Of a stretch of DNA of 64,000 bases, positions 18,042-25,997 are shown in pieces; position 1 is the stretch's first letter, and each line of letters opens with the position of its first letter. The notes below the pieces were generated by a model. The model had not been told where the DNA came from. It saw nothing but the letters and a program-made list of their open reading frames with translations, and made no database searches. Origin of the DNA: Chloroflexota bacterium (GTDB taxonomy: Bacteria; Chloroflexota; Chloroflexia; Chloroflexales; Herpetosiphonaceae); the NCBI GenBank assembly GCA_020161265.1, contig JAIUOC010000006.1, positions 1 to 64,000 of the forward strand, read 5' to 3'. The translations under genes were made by a program, and so were the position numbers.

Positions 18042-19724
18042 TTAGCGTTTAACTTTGGCCTTAACCTTAACTACTACAGGCTCAATGACTGGTGGCGGGG
18101 CTTTGCCAGCTTCGCGCCAAGCACTGTAGCCGCCCAGATGAGCTTTGACACTACCATCATTGACCGCCCAAACTCGATCAACCACGCGATCAAGAAAATA
18201 GCGGTCGTGTGAAATGACAATGACTGTGCCGTCGTAGCGTTCTAAGGCATCTTCCAAGACTTCGACCGAATCAATATCTAAATGGTTGGTCGGCTCATCG
18301 AGAATTAGACAATTGGGCTTGGCTAACATCAATAAGGCCAATTGCAAACGTGCCCGTTCGCCACCGGAAAGCGAGCCGATGCTTTGGCGACATTGGGCAT
18401 AACTAAACAAAAATCCACCTAAAAATGCCACCGCTTGGCCTTCGTACATCGAGCGAGTGAGGCGTACCACATCAATCGGCGTTTGGCTATGATCAAGCGT
18501 CTCAACGCCTTGGGCAAAATAGCCAATTTCGATCGATGGGCCAACCCAAACCATGCCATCACTTGGCTCAAATTGCCCATGCATCAACTTACCAAGCACA
18601 CTTTTACCAGCTCCATTTTGGCCGACGATCCCAACCCGTTCGCCACGCCAGATGGTTTGTTCAATTCCCAAAAGCACTAAATCGTCGCCAAAGCTCATGC
18701 TGACATCACGGAGATCGATGATTTTTTGGCCGCCACGTTGCTCGGAGCGTAGACTCAAGCCGACTTTGCGCCGCTCAAGCACGGGCTTTTCAACTTTATC
18801 CATTTTGTCGATTTGCATTTGCTTGACCCGTGCCTGCTTGATATGGCGCTCATTGGGCACTAATGAAGCCCATAATTGGAAACGTTTAATTGCCTCTTCT
18901 AGGCGATTAATTTCCTTTTGCTGTGCGATAAAATCTTGCTGCTGGCGTTGCAAGGCCAATTGGCGATTGACGGCGTAGGTCGAATAATTGCCAAGCCAGA
19001 GGCTGGTTTTGCCAGCTTCCAAATGCACAACGCTGGTGATGGTTTCATCGAGCAAGTAGCGATCGTGGGCGACAATCACCACCGCCCCAGCAAACTCACG
19101 AATTGTCGTCTCTAAAAATTCGCGGCGGTTCAAATCGAGGTGGGTTTCTGGCTCGTCAAGCAGCAATAAATCGGGGCGTTGCATCAAACAACTTGCCAAG
19201 CCGATCATTTTGCGTTGGCCGCCACTGAGCGAATTGGTTGGCAAACTCAGATCGTTACCATCAAAGCCAAATTGCTGTAGATAGCCGCGAGCATCGTTAT
19301 AGAGCATCGAGCCACCCAGCTCCTCGAATTGGTTCAATAGGCGACTGTGACGCTCTAAAACCTGATTCATCCGCTGAAGATCATTGGCGATGGCTGGCTC
19401 GCCCAGTTGGTTTTCGCAGGCCTGAATTTGGGCCTCAAGCTCAGTCAAATCGGGGCGGGCGGCCATGACGGTTTGCAACGGTGTGCGCTGATCGCCCACG
19501 ATATGCTGCGAAAGATAGGCGATGCGCAATCCGCGCCGTGTGCTAATGTGGCCAGTCGTCGGCGTTTCAAAGCCTGCCAATAAGCGCAGCAACGTCGATT
19601 TGCCTGCACCATTTGAGCCAACCAAGCCGATGCGGGCGTGTTCATGAATTTCCCAATTCAGGCCGTTGAGAATGCTTCGGCCACCAATGCTAAAATGAAC
19701 ATCCTGAGCGCTAGCGATGATCAT
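18042..19724 (-). CDS. ABC-F family ATPase (ribosome-associated, duplicated ABC domains)
   Basis: Two ABC ATPase domains with no membrane segment mark this as an ABC-F protein; such proteins act on the ribosome as translation factors or protect it from antibiotics. Domain 1 has Walker A GSNGAGKST at 36-44, signature LSGGQRKMIG and Walker B LLLLDEPETHLD (family usually DEPTNHLD). Domain 2 has GQNGAGKS, LSGGERARLQ and LILDEPTNHLD. The linker is basic and helical (about 235-310). Length is 560 aa, starting at the ATG 19724 after GGAGG. Which subclass it belongs to cannot be told by eye. Its leader carries a terminator (19765-19803) and a short ORF, as in attenuated antibiotic-resistance ABC-F genes. 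Confidence 0.9.
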   Translation of the reverse strand: MIIASAQDVHFSIGGRSILNGLNWEIHEHARIGLVGSNGAGKSTLLRLLAGFETPTTGHISTRRGLRIAYLSQHIVGDQRTPLQTVMAARPDLTELEAQIQACENQLGEPAIANDLQRMNQVLERHSRLLNQFEELGGSMLYNDARGYLQQFGFDGNDLSLPTNSLSGGQRKMIGLASCLMQRPDLLLLDEPETHLDLNRREFLETTIREFAGAVVIVAHDRYLLDETITSVVHLEAGKTSLWLGNYSTYAVNRQLALQRQQQDFIAQQKEINRLEEAIKRFQLWASLVPNERHIKQARVKQMQIDKMDKVEKPVLERRKVGLSLRSEQRGGQKIIDLRDVSMSFGDDLVLLGIEQTIWRGERVGIVGQNGAGKSVLGKLMHGQFEPSDGMVWVGPSIEIGYFAQGVETLDHSQTPIDVVRLTRSMYEGQAVAFLGGFLFSYAQCRQSIGSLSGGERARLQLALLMLAKPNCLILDEPTNHLDIDSVEVLEDALERYDGTVIVISHDRYFLDRVVDRVWAVNDGSVKAHLGGYSAWREAGKAPPPVIEPVVVKVKAKVKR

Positions 19725-19764
19725 CGGGCAACCTCCAAAATAGGGGGCAGCACTATGCACAGTG

Positions 19765-19803
19765 ATCAAAAAAGACTAGGGGCGCATAATGCTGCCCCTA
19801 GTC
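19765..19803 (-). terminator. terminator inside the leader of the ABC-F gene (attenuator-like)
   Basis: Read on the minus strand, GACTAGGGGC (plus 19794-19803) pairs with GCCCCTAGTC (plus 19774-19783), followed by TTTTTT (plus about 19768-19773). It lies 40-80 bp upstream of the ABC-F start. No minus-strand gene precedes it, because the neighbour at 20059 diverges, so it can only stop leader transcripts of the ABC-F gene. The segment plus 19741-19753 (TAGGGGGCAGCAC) nearly repeats one arm and could form a competing pair. Confidence 0.7.
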
Positions 19804-19832
19804 TTAATCATTTGGTTTCAATGGCAAATGGT

Positions 19833-19919
19833 TCAGATTTTAGGCGCAGCTATCCTGTCTGCGCCCTTGTTGAACCCTTTCCGTGCGTGAATCACGCCCA
19901 TGAATGCATTGAAAACCAT
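19833..19919 (-). CDS. possible 28-residue leader peptide upstream of ABC-F
   Basis: An ATG at plus 19919 (minus strand) opens a 28-codon ORF, MVFNAFMGVIHARKGFNKGADRIAAPKI, preceded by GGAAG about 6 nt upstream. Its stop is 29 bp before the terminator hairpin. Position and size fit a leader peptide whose stalled ribosome would change folding of the attenuator. There is no homology support. The rest of the 334 bp gap (to 20058) shows no further gene. Confidence 0.35.
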   Translation of the reverse strand: MVFNAFMGVIHARKGFNKGADRIAAPKI

Positions 19920-20058
19920 AATCGTCTTCCAACTTATAATCCATTAAGTGTGGCTAGGATAGCACAAATCATCAAGCAGCATGATCGGTCTTTAGGCCGA
20001 ATCCAAAACTCCGGCATATCTCTTTAATCAACCAATTGATTTAGTAAGGAATACTTCG

Positions 20059-20886
20059 ATGAGTTTACAGATTGGTCTGAATGGGCGTTTTTTCGCGCAG
20101 AATTGGCGACCCGCCCGTGATGAAATTGATTTTGCGGCTGCCAATGGTTTTGCCAGTATTCAGTTTCAGGGCAAGCCAGCAGGCCTACAAGCCGCCGCCT
20201 TGGGAGCCGATTTTGCTAGCATTCGGCAACAGCTCGAAACTCAACATATTATGGCAGTGATGGAAATCAACCTGCAAATTGATGTTACTGGTCGGGCGGC
20301 AACAGGCCAAACGCCACTCGAAGTGCTCGAAGCCAATTTGCCTGCAATTGCTGGCTTGGGTTGTAAATATGTGCATTGGCATTTGAACAATCAGCCAGTG
20401 CTGGAATTTCAACAGGTTGCTGAACTTGAAATTAGCTTGCAATCCCAATTTGCGGCTGGGGTAGCTTTGGCTCAGCAGCATGGCTTTAAATTTGGTTTTG
20501 AGCACAACGATCCCATCTTGCGCTTGTTTACCACGCCGCAAGCATGCCGCCAACTCTTAGATGCTGTGCCAGATTTAGGCTTTGTTTGGGATTTCAATCA
20601 TACCTTGCCAGAGGATTTAGCGGGATTTTTGCAGTTAATTCCACGCATGAGTATGCTGCATATCTCCGATACGCCCTTGCCCGAAGTTAATTGCCACCTG
20701 CCTTTGGGTCTGGGCAAGATTGATTTTGTGGCTTATTGTCGAGCCTTGGTTGTTGCCAATTTTCACGGCCCGGCCATTCTAGAAATTGGTGGTTTGCCCA
20801 AATCAGGTGGTTATGGGCGCGATACTGATGCCGCCTTGATTGATTCGTTGGCCTACTTGAAGGCTGCTTTGTTGCAGGTTAGTTGA
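20059..20886 (+). CDS. sugar isomerase/epimerase-like TIM barrel protein
   Basis: This 275 aa protein resembles the xylose-isomerase-like TIM barrel family, which includes hydroxypyruvate isomerases, endonuclease IV and sugar epimerases. Likely metal ligands sit at strand ends: Glu in FGFEHND, Asp in FVWDFNH, His in LHISDTPLPE and Glu in ILEIGG. It starts MSLQIGLNGRFFAQNWRPARDEIDFAA with AAGGA upstream. There is no signal peptide, so it is cytosolic. It diverges from the ABC-F gene and is alone, so context gives no substrate. Confidence 0.75.
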   Translation: MSLQIGLNGRFFAQNWRPARDEIDFAAANGFASIQFQGKPAGLQAAALGADFASIRQQLETQHIMAVMEINLQIDVTGRAATGQTPLEVLEANLPAIAGLGCKYVHWHLNNQPVLEFQQVAELEISLQSQFAAGVALAQQHGFKFGFEHNDPILRLFTTPQACRQLLDAVPDLGFVWDFNHTLPEDLAGFLQLIPRMSMLHISDTPLPEVNCHLPLGLGKIDFVAYCRALVVANFHGPAILEIGGLPKSGGYGRDTDAALIDSLAYLKAALLQVS

Positions 20887-21075
20887 TTTTAACGCAAAGG
20901 CGCAGAGTATCGAAGGATGAGGGATGAGGGATGAAATGTTGGGCTATCAGCTGAAGGCGATTGGCTATCGGAATATGCTTAGTATTTGAATTGATCTATT
21001 AATCCTATCGCCGTTCTTCGTGATCTTCGCGTTCTTCGCGGTTCCGATCCCCGCCCCCAACAACCGATCCCCAAT
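20887..21075. repeat. intergenic composite repeat block 2
   Basis: Words shared with other spacers: TAACGCAAAGGCGCAGAG (20891), GAAGGATGAGGGATGAGGG (20912), GGCTATCAGCTGAAGGCGAT then GGCTATCGG (20942-20970), TTCTTCGCGGTTCCGATCCCC (21032-21052) and CCGATCCCCAATC. No coding potential was found. Confidence 0.6.
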
Positions 21076-21089
21076 CATAACGTGACACC

Positions 21090-21118
21090 TTGCGTCATAA
21101 ACCTGCTTAGGGTATGAT
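21090..21118 (+). promoter_or_regulatory. probable sigma-70-type promoter of the aldehyde dehydrogenase gene
   Basis: TTGCGT (21090-21095) and TATGAT (21113-21118) are 17 bp apart, with the predicted start about 30 bp before the coding region. It lies just outside repeat block 2. TGAC/GTCA half-sites flank the -35 (TGACACCTTGCGTCA). Confidence 0.5.
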
Positions 21119-21159
21119 CATGCAATAACGACTGTGCGCCTTCAACGGAGAACGCCGAG

Positions 21160-22692
21160 ATGACTCAATCAGATAGCCTTCGCTCGTTTGGTCTGTATAT
21201 TGACGGAGCTTGGGTCGCGGCCAGCGATGCTGCTAGCGAAACCCTGTACAACCCCGCCACCGGCGAGCCAATCGCCCAAGTTGCGCGAGCCACCATCCAC
21301 GACATTGATCGAGCCGTTGAGGCTGCGCGGAAGAGTTTTGATATTGGCTCATGGGCGCAAATGCGGCCTGTTGATCGCGCCAAAACCCTCGAAGCAATCG
21401 CCGATTTGCTTGAAGAAAACACCGACGAATTGGCGGAACTAGAGACGCTCAACGGCGGCGCAACCCTGCGTAAAAGTTCATGGCTGGATATTCCGGTTGG
21501 CATCGAGCATTTGCGCTATTTTGCCGATTTGGCGCGGCAGCATCCCATGCAAACCTTGCCCTATATCGATTTTCCTTCGCCGAGTGCTAATGCGGTTTGG
21601 CGTGAGCCAATTGGGGTCTGTGGCCAAATTATCCCCTGGAACTACCCCTTTTTGATGGCAATTTGGAAGATTGGCCCAGCTTTGGCGGCTGGCAATAGCC
21701 TCGTACTCAAGCCTGCCTCGTTGACTCCGGTTACTGCTTTGCGCATGGCCGAATTGATTCACGAAGCCGATTTGTTGCCGCATGGCGTTTTTAACGTGGT
21801 GACTGGGCCTGGTGGTTTAGTCGGTGAACGCCTGACCAGCCATCCTGCGGTCGATAAAATTGCTTTTACTGGCTCAACCGAGGTTGGCCGCCGAATTGCC
21901 GAAGTCGCTGGGCGCAATCTCAAGCGCGTTACTTTGGAGCTTGGTGGCAAATCGCCAGTCGTGGTGCTGCCCAATGCTGATCTTGATTTGGCGGTTGATG
22001 GGGCAATTTGGGCGGCCTTTATGCACTCTGGCCAAAGCTGCGAGGCTGGTACGCGCTTGCTCTTGCCCGATTCACTGCATGATCAATTTGTTGAGCGGAT
22101 GGTTGCGCGGGTTGAACAATTGGTGCTAGGCGATCCATTGGAGTTGACAACTGATTTGGGGCCGTTGGTCTCAGCTGCTCAAAAACGCGCGGTCGAAGCC
22201 TATATCGAACTGGGAATTCAAGAAGGGGCAACGTTGCGCTGCGGCGGGGTGGGTATCGATGATCCCAATCTTGCCAATGGCCATTTTGTGCGACCAACGA
22301 TCTTCACCGATGTGCATAACCAGATGCGCATCGCCCAAGAAGAAATTTTCGGGCCGGTACTGTCGGTAATTCGCTATCACACGGTTGGTGAGGCAATCAC
22401 AATTGCCAACGATACCAACTATGGTTTGGCCGCCAGCGTGTGGAGCCGCGATTTGCAAGATGCTCAAGAAGTGGCGCGGGCAATTCGGGCTGGCACAGTT
22501 TGGATCAACGATCATCACTTGATCAATGCCAAAGCGCCATTTGGTGGCTACAAAGATAGCGGGATTGGCCGCGAGTTGGGGCCGAATGCGCTTGATGCCT
22601 ATAGCGAAATCAAGCATATTCATACCGACTTGACCCAAGAACGCACCCGCCGGATTTGGGTCGATATCGTTACGCCACGGCTTGATGATTAA
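21160..22692 (+). CDS. NAD(P)-dependent aldehyde dehydrogenase
   Basis: This enzyme oxidises an aldehyde to its acid using NAD(P). The 510 aa product has the cofactor-binding motif IIPWNYPFLMAIWKIGPALAAGN, the FTGSTEVGRR loop, the catalytic Glu in VTLELGGKSPVV and the catalytic Cys in MHSGQSCEAGTRLLLP. The end FGGYKDSGIGRELG is typical of betaine/general aldehyde dehydrogenases. Substrate cannot be named. It has its own promoter and is followed by repeat block 3, so it is probably monocistronic. Confidence 0.93.
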   Translation: MTQSDSLRSFGLYIDGAWVAASDAASETLYNPATGEPIAQVARATIHDIDRAVEAARKSFDIGSWAQMRPVDRAKTLEAIADLLEENTDELAELETLNGGATLRKSSWLDIPVGIEHLRYFADLARQHPMQTLPYIDFPSPSANAVWREPIGVCGQIIPWNYPFLMAIWKIGPALAAGNSLVLKPASLTPVTALRMAELIHEADLLPHGVFNVVTGPGGLVGERLTSHPAVDKIAFTGSTEVGRRIAEVAGRNLKRVTLELGGKSPVVVLPNADLDLAVDGAIWAAFMHSGQSCEAGTRLLLPDSLHDQFVERMVARVEQLVLGDPLELTTDLGPLVSAAQKRAVEAYIELGIQEGATLRCGGVGIDDPNLANGHFVRPTIFTDVHNQMRIAQEEIFGPVLSVIRYHTVGEAITIANDTNYGLAASVWSRDLQDAQEVARAIRAGTVWINDHHLINAKAPFGGYKDSGIGRELGPNALDAYSEIKHIHTDLTQERTRRIWVDIVTPRLDD

Positions 22693-22697
22693 TAGGT

Positions 22698-22895
22698 TAG
22701 AGAACGCAGGAGCAGGTTTTTAACCACGAAGGACGCGAAGAGCACGAAGTATGAGGCGATAGGCTTTTGACTAGCGGAATAATTGTTGATATTTCCAACC
22801 AAGCTCCGATAGCCAATAGCCCATCGCCTCATCGGCTCTGGATTAACATTTAATGTTCAAACCCTGACCTCTATGCCCTATACTCTATGTTATGA
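22698..22895. repeat. intergenic composite repeat block 3
   Basis: It contains AACCACGAAGGACGCGAAGA (22722), GAGGCGAT (22753-22760) with its inverse ATCGCCTC (22823-22830), CCGATAGCCAATAGCCC (22807) and CTCTATGCCCTATACTCTATG (22870-22890). The last word overlaps the 3' end of galK, so the final codons of that gene are made of repeat sequence. Confidence 0.6.
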
Positions 22896-24007
22896 ACCGT
22901 CAATGCTGAGGCTTTAGTGCTGAAGGCTTCGCAGGTGCGGCCAGTTGCGGCATGATAGGCTGGAGCTAAAGCTGCAATCACCGCATCAACGTGGCTTGCT
23001 TCGACCAAGGCCACGCAACAGCCACCAAAGCCCGCGCCAGTCAATCGAGCACCCCAAACCCCAGGCATATCACGCAACAACTTAGTTAATTGGTCAAGCT
23101 CAGGGCCGCTAACTTCATAATCATCGCGTAAGCTCCAATGCGATTCGTTCATCAACTCGCCAACATAGCCAAAATCGCCAGCGCGAAACGCGGCGGCAGC
23201 TTTATGCACCCGCTCATTTTCGCTGACAACATGGCGGGCACGCCGATAAATCACATCTTCAAAGCGATCTTGTTCGACGGCTTGGGCCAGCAAATCACTG
23301 CTCACATCGCGCAAATCGGTGATATTGGGGTCGAGTTGGCGCAAAATTGCCACAGCTTGTTCACATTCGGCGCGGCGTTGATTATAGGCCGAGCCAGCCA
23401 AGGTGCGTGGCACGCCACTATCAATCACCAAAACAGCCACTTCAGCCGGAATCGGCACAGCCTCAATTTCCAACGAGCGACAATCGATTAATGTGGCATG
23501 GCCGGCAACGCCTGCGGCAATCGAAAGCTGATCCATAATTCCACAATTGACATGGGCATATTCAATTTCGGCGCGTTGGGCAATTTTAGCTAATTCAGCG
23601 GGCGCAATCGTGATGCCTTGGGCGTGGAGTAAGCTAAAAGCCAAGCCAACTTCTAATGATGCCGATGAGCTTAATCCACCACTCAGCGGCAAATCACCAT
23701 CAATATTAATCTCAGCGCCTTGCAATGAGTAGCCAGCATCAAGCAAGGCTTGGGCCGTGCCCCGCACATAATCACGCCAATCGCCGTGCGTGCCAGCCGC
23801 CAAATTAGCCAAATCGGCTTGATCATGGGCGTTGAAACGTAGGGCGTGCACAATCAACTGCTGATCATCACGGGGTTGAACCTGAAACGTTGTGCCACGC
23901 TCAAGCGCCAGTGGCATCACAAAGCCAGCATTGTAATCGGTATGCTCGCCAATTAAATTTACCCGACCTGGAGAACGAACAAAAAATGCAGCTTTAACCT
24001 CGGTCAT
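22871..24007 (-). CDS. galK: galactokinase
   Basis: GalK phosphorylates galactose to galactose-1-phosphate, the first step of the Leloir pathway. The 378 aa GHMP kinase shows the galactokinase signature SPGRVNLIGEHTDYNAGFVMPLALERG, the ATP motif LPLSGGLSSSASLEVG and the C-terminal GARLTGAGFGGCCVALV. The start is taken at 24007 (MTEVKAAFF), 9 nt after GGAG; a TTG 15 bp upstream is the only earlier option. The last codons (HNIEYRA) fall in a CTCTATG-type repeat. An alpha-galactosidase 15 kb away could supply galactose; no galT or galE is adjacent. Confidence 0.95.
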   Translation of the reverse strand: MTEVKAAFFVRSPGRVNLIGEHTDYNAGFVMPLALERGTTFQVQPRDDQQLIVHALRFNAHDQADLANLAAGTHGDWRDYVRGTAQALLDAGYSLQGAEINIDGDLPLSGGLSSSASLEVGLAFSLLHAQGITIAPAELAKIAQRAEIEYAHVNCGIMDQLSIAAGVAGHATLIDCRSLEIEAVPIPAEVAVLVIDSGVPRTLAGSAYNQRRAECEQAVAILRQLDPNITDLRDVSSDLLAQAVEQDRFEDVIYRRARHVVSENERVHKAAAAFRAGDFGYVGELMNESHWSLRDDYEVSGPELDQLTKLLRDMPGVWGARLTGAGFGGCCVALVEASHVDAVIAALAPAYHAATGRTCEAFSTKASALTVHNIEYRA

Positions 24008-24098
24008 AGCCAAATGCTCCAAAATCTATCAATGGGTACGTTAGCGAGCGAAGGAGCACTGCCAAGTTGAGTGGAGTACAGCAGAGGATGTAGATCAA

Positions 24099-24128
24099 GC
24101 AGCACCCAATTGCGGGATTGGATGCTGC
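24099..24128 (-). terminator. hairpin downstream of cystathionine beta-synthase gene
   Basis: GCAGCACCCAAT (24099-24110) pairs with ATTGGATGCTGC (24117-24128), one mismatch in 12. On the minus strand it follows the CBS gene by ~58 bp and is followed by TTGATCT, a poor T-run. It also lies about 90 bp upstream of galK. A weak terminator is the simplest reading. Confidence 0.45.
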
Positions 24129-24186
24129 TTGTTGAATGAGCCACAGCCGATCTTGCAAGCCAACGCACGAAGCGATTGGCTAGATC

Positions 24187-25578
24187 TTATGCCTTATTGG
24201 CTAAATAATCAATCATGTCAATTTTGGTAATGATCCCGCGCACAACGTCGGATTCATCGACCACGACCGCGACTTGACCACGGCTAAATACTTCGGTCAA
24301 AGCATCGATGCTGGTGTCGGGGCCGACGGTTGCTACGGCGCTACTGACAATATCGCTAATCTGATGATCCATCTGACCAGCGCCCGAAAGCAGATAATCT
24401 AACAAATCAACTTCAGTAATCAAGCCAACCAAGGTACCATCATCGCGCACGACAGGCATTTGCGAAATATCGTTGGCTTTCATATCTTGGATAACTTGGG
24501 CCACGGTGTGCGTTGCTTTGGATGAAATGACCGAGCGTGGTCGAATATCGAGCAATTGGCTAATTGGTTCGCTTTCCAAGAAGCCATTTTCGCGCATCCA
24601 GTCGTCTGAGAAGATTTTGCTGATGTAGCGCACGCCAGAATCGGGCAGCAGGATCACGGCAGTTTTGCTTTCGTCCCAATTTTGAGCACGCAACCAGCGC
24701 ATCGCACCGGCTACGGCCATACCACATGAACCGCCGACAAATAAGCCTTCTTCGCGCACCATGCGGCGGGTCATCACGAACGATTCTTTATCGCCAACCT
24801 GCACCACGTCATCAACATATTGGAAGTGCATCGTGGTAGGCAAGAAATCTTCGCCAACCCCTTCAACTTTATAGCCAAAGGCTGGGCCAAGCTGGCCAGT
24901 GCGGAAATATTCGGTATACAACGAACCAACTGGGTCGATCCCGACGACTTGAATATTGGGATTTTGCTCTTTCAAGAATTTAGCCGTACCGCTGATTGTG
25001 CCGCCAGTGCCCATGCCTGCGATAAAGGCATCGATTTTTCCAGCGGTTTGTCGCCAGATTTCAGGTCCAGTGGTGCGGTAATGAGCCTCAGGGTTGGCTT
25101 GGTTCCAATATTGACCAGCCAGAATTGCGTTAGGGGTTTCTTCGGCCAAGCGCTTGGAAACCGAATAATACGAGCGTGGATCGTCTGGCTCGACAGCTGT
25201 CGGGGTAATTACGACCTTGGCTCCTAAAGCACGCAAATAACGAATTTTTTCGTCACTCATTTTGTCGGGCATCACAAAAATCGTTTTGTAGCCACGGATT
25301 GCCGCCGCAATTGCTAAGCCCGCGCCAGTATTCCCGCTAGTTGGTTCGACAATCGTGCCACCTGGTTTGAGTCGGCCTGAGCGCTCGGCATCCTCGATCA
25401 TGGCAATCCCGATGCGGTCTTTAACCGAGCCACCTGGATTCATGTATTCGACTTTGGCCAGCACTTGGGCGCGAACCCCCCGATTAACCCGATTCAAGCG
25501 AACCAAGGGCGTATTCCCGATCGCGTCCAAAATGGTGTCGTGAATTTGCGGCATCGCCATTGTTGCCGTCTCTGTCAT
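24187..25578 (-). CDS. cystathionine beta-synthase (PLP domain plus CBS pair)
   Basis: This enzyme condenses serine (or a related substrate) with homocysteine or sulfide using PLP. The N-terminal domain has the PLP lysine in MNPGGSVKDRIG, the substrate loop EPTSGNTGAGLA, GMGTGGTISGTAKFLKEQNP for PLP phosphate and VGGSCGMAVAGAM. From about residue 335 two CBS motifs follow (PRSVISSKATHTVAQVIQDM... and VATVGPDTSIDALTEVF...). Such CBS pairs often sense adenosyl ligands. The ATG at 25578 follows CAGGAG by 7 nt; an ATG 30 bp upstream has a weaker site. 463 aa. No cystathionine lyase is adjacent, so cysteine synthase activity cannot be excluded. Confidence 0.9.
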   Translation of the reverse strand: MTETATMAMPQIHDTILDAIGNTPLVRLNRVNRGVRAQVLAKVEYMNPGGSVKDRIGIAMIEDAERSGRLKPGGTIVEPTSGNTGAGLAIAAAIRGYKTIFVMPDKMSDEKIRYLRALGAKVVITPTAVEPDDPRSYYSVSKRLAEETPNAILAGQYWNQANPEAHYRTTGPEIWRQTAGKIDAFIAGMGTGGTISGTAKFLKEQNPNIQVVGIDPVGSLYTEYFRTGQLGPAFGYKVEGVGEDFLPTTMHFQYVDDVVQVGDKESFVMTRRMVREEGLFVGGSCGMAVAGAMRWLRAQNWDESKTAVILLPDSGVRYISKIFSDDWMRENGFLESEPISQLLDIRPRSVISSKATHTVAQVIQDMKANDISQMPVVRDDGTLVGLITEVDLLDYLLSGAGQMDHQISDIVSSAVATVGPDTSIDALTEVFSRGQVAVVVDESDVVRGIITKIDMIDYLANKA

Positions 25579-25675
25579 TGGGTGCTCCTGAGTTGATTGA
25601 TCTGTCATGCTTCTATCCTAATCGCAAAAATTCAATGCCGCAAGCAAAATGCTTGGGTTCATGGTAGCACAAAGC

Positions 25676-25935
25676 CAGAACATAGAACATAGAGCATAGA
25701 GCATAAAATATTAATGCTTTAATGCAGAGTCACAGAGTATAGATAAGGCTATTGGCTGAAGGCTTCTGGCTATCGGAACGCTTTTAGCTATCCCAATGAT
25801 CTTCGATAATCAAAAGCCTATAGCCCTTTGTGCTCTTCGTGCACTTCGTGGTTAAATAATCTCAGCCCCAATAACCCATCCTCAACCCCTATGTTCTATG
25901 TTCTTTGCTCTATGTTCTTCCACCTAACGACCGAT
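25676..25935. repeat. intergenic composite repeat block 4
   Basis: Gene-free spacer between the CBS and EamA genes. Words: GAACATAGAACATAGAGCAT (25678), TTAATGCAGAGTCACAGAG (25719), GGCTATTGGCTGAAGGCTTC then GGCTATCGGAACG (25748-25782), GCCTATAGCCC (25815), TGCTCTTCGTGCACTTCGTG (25831) and CTATGTTCTATGTTCTTTGC (25890). Opposed GGCTAT / ATAGCC arms make a long imperfect hairpin. No gene seen here; the EamA frame opens inside it by chance. Confidence 0.6.
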
Positions 25936-25943
25936 CCCTGCTA

Positions 25944-25952
25944 TGGTACACT
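25944..25952 (+). promoter_or_regulatory. possible extended -10 promoter of the EamA gene
   Basis: TGGTACACT fits TGn plus a TACACT -10 and lies 46 bp before the ATG. The -35 region (CCGATC) is poor, as expected for an extended -10 type. Confidence 0.35.
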
Positions 25953-25997
25953 GCGCATATTGGCATAAACGAATACAGCAATAGTGGGGAACTTTCG

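Noticed and set aside
25905..25997. N-terminal extension of the EamA gene (MLYVLPPNDRSLL...)
   Set aside because: The extension is made of repeat block 4 and crosses the candidate promoter; the ATG at 25998 has a ribosome site and begins the family sequence.
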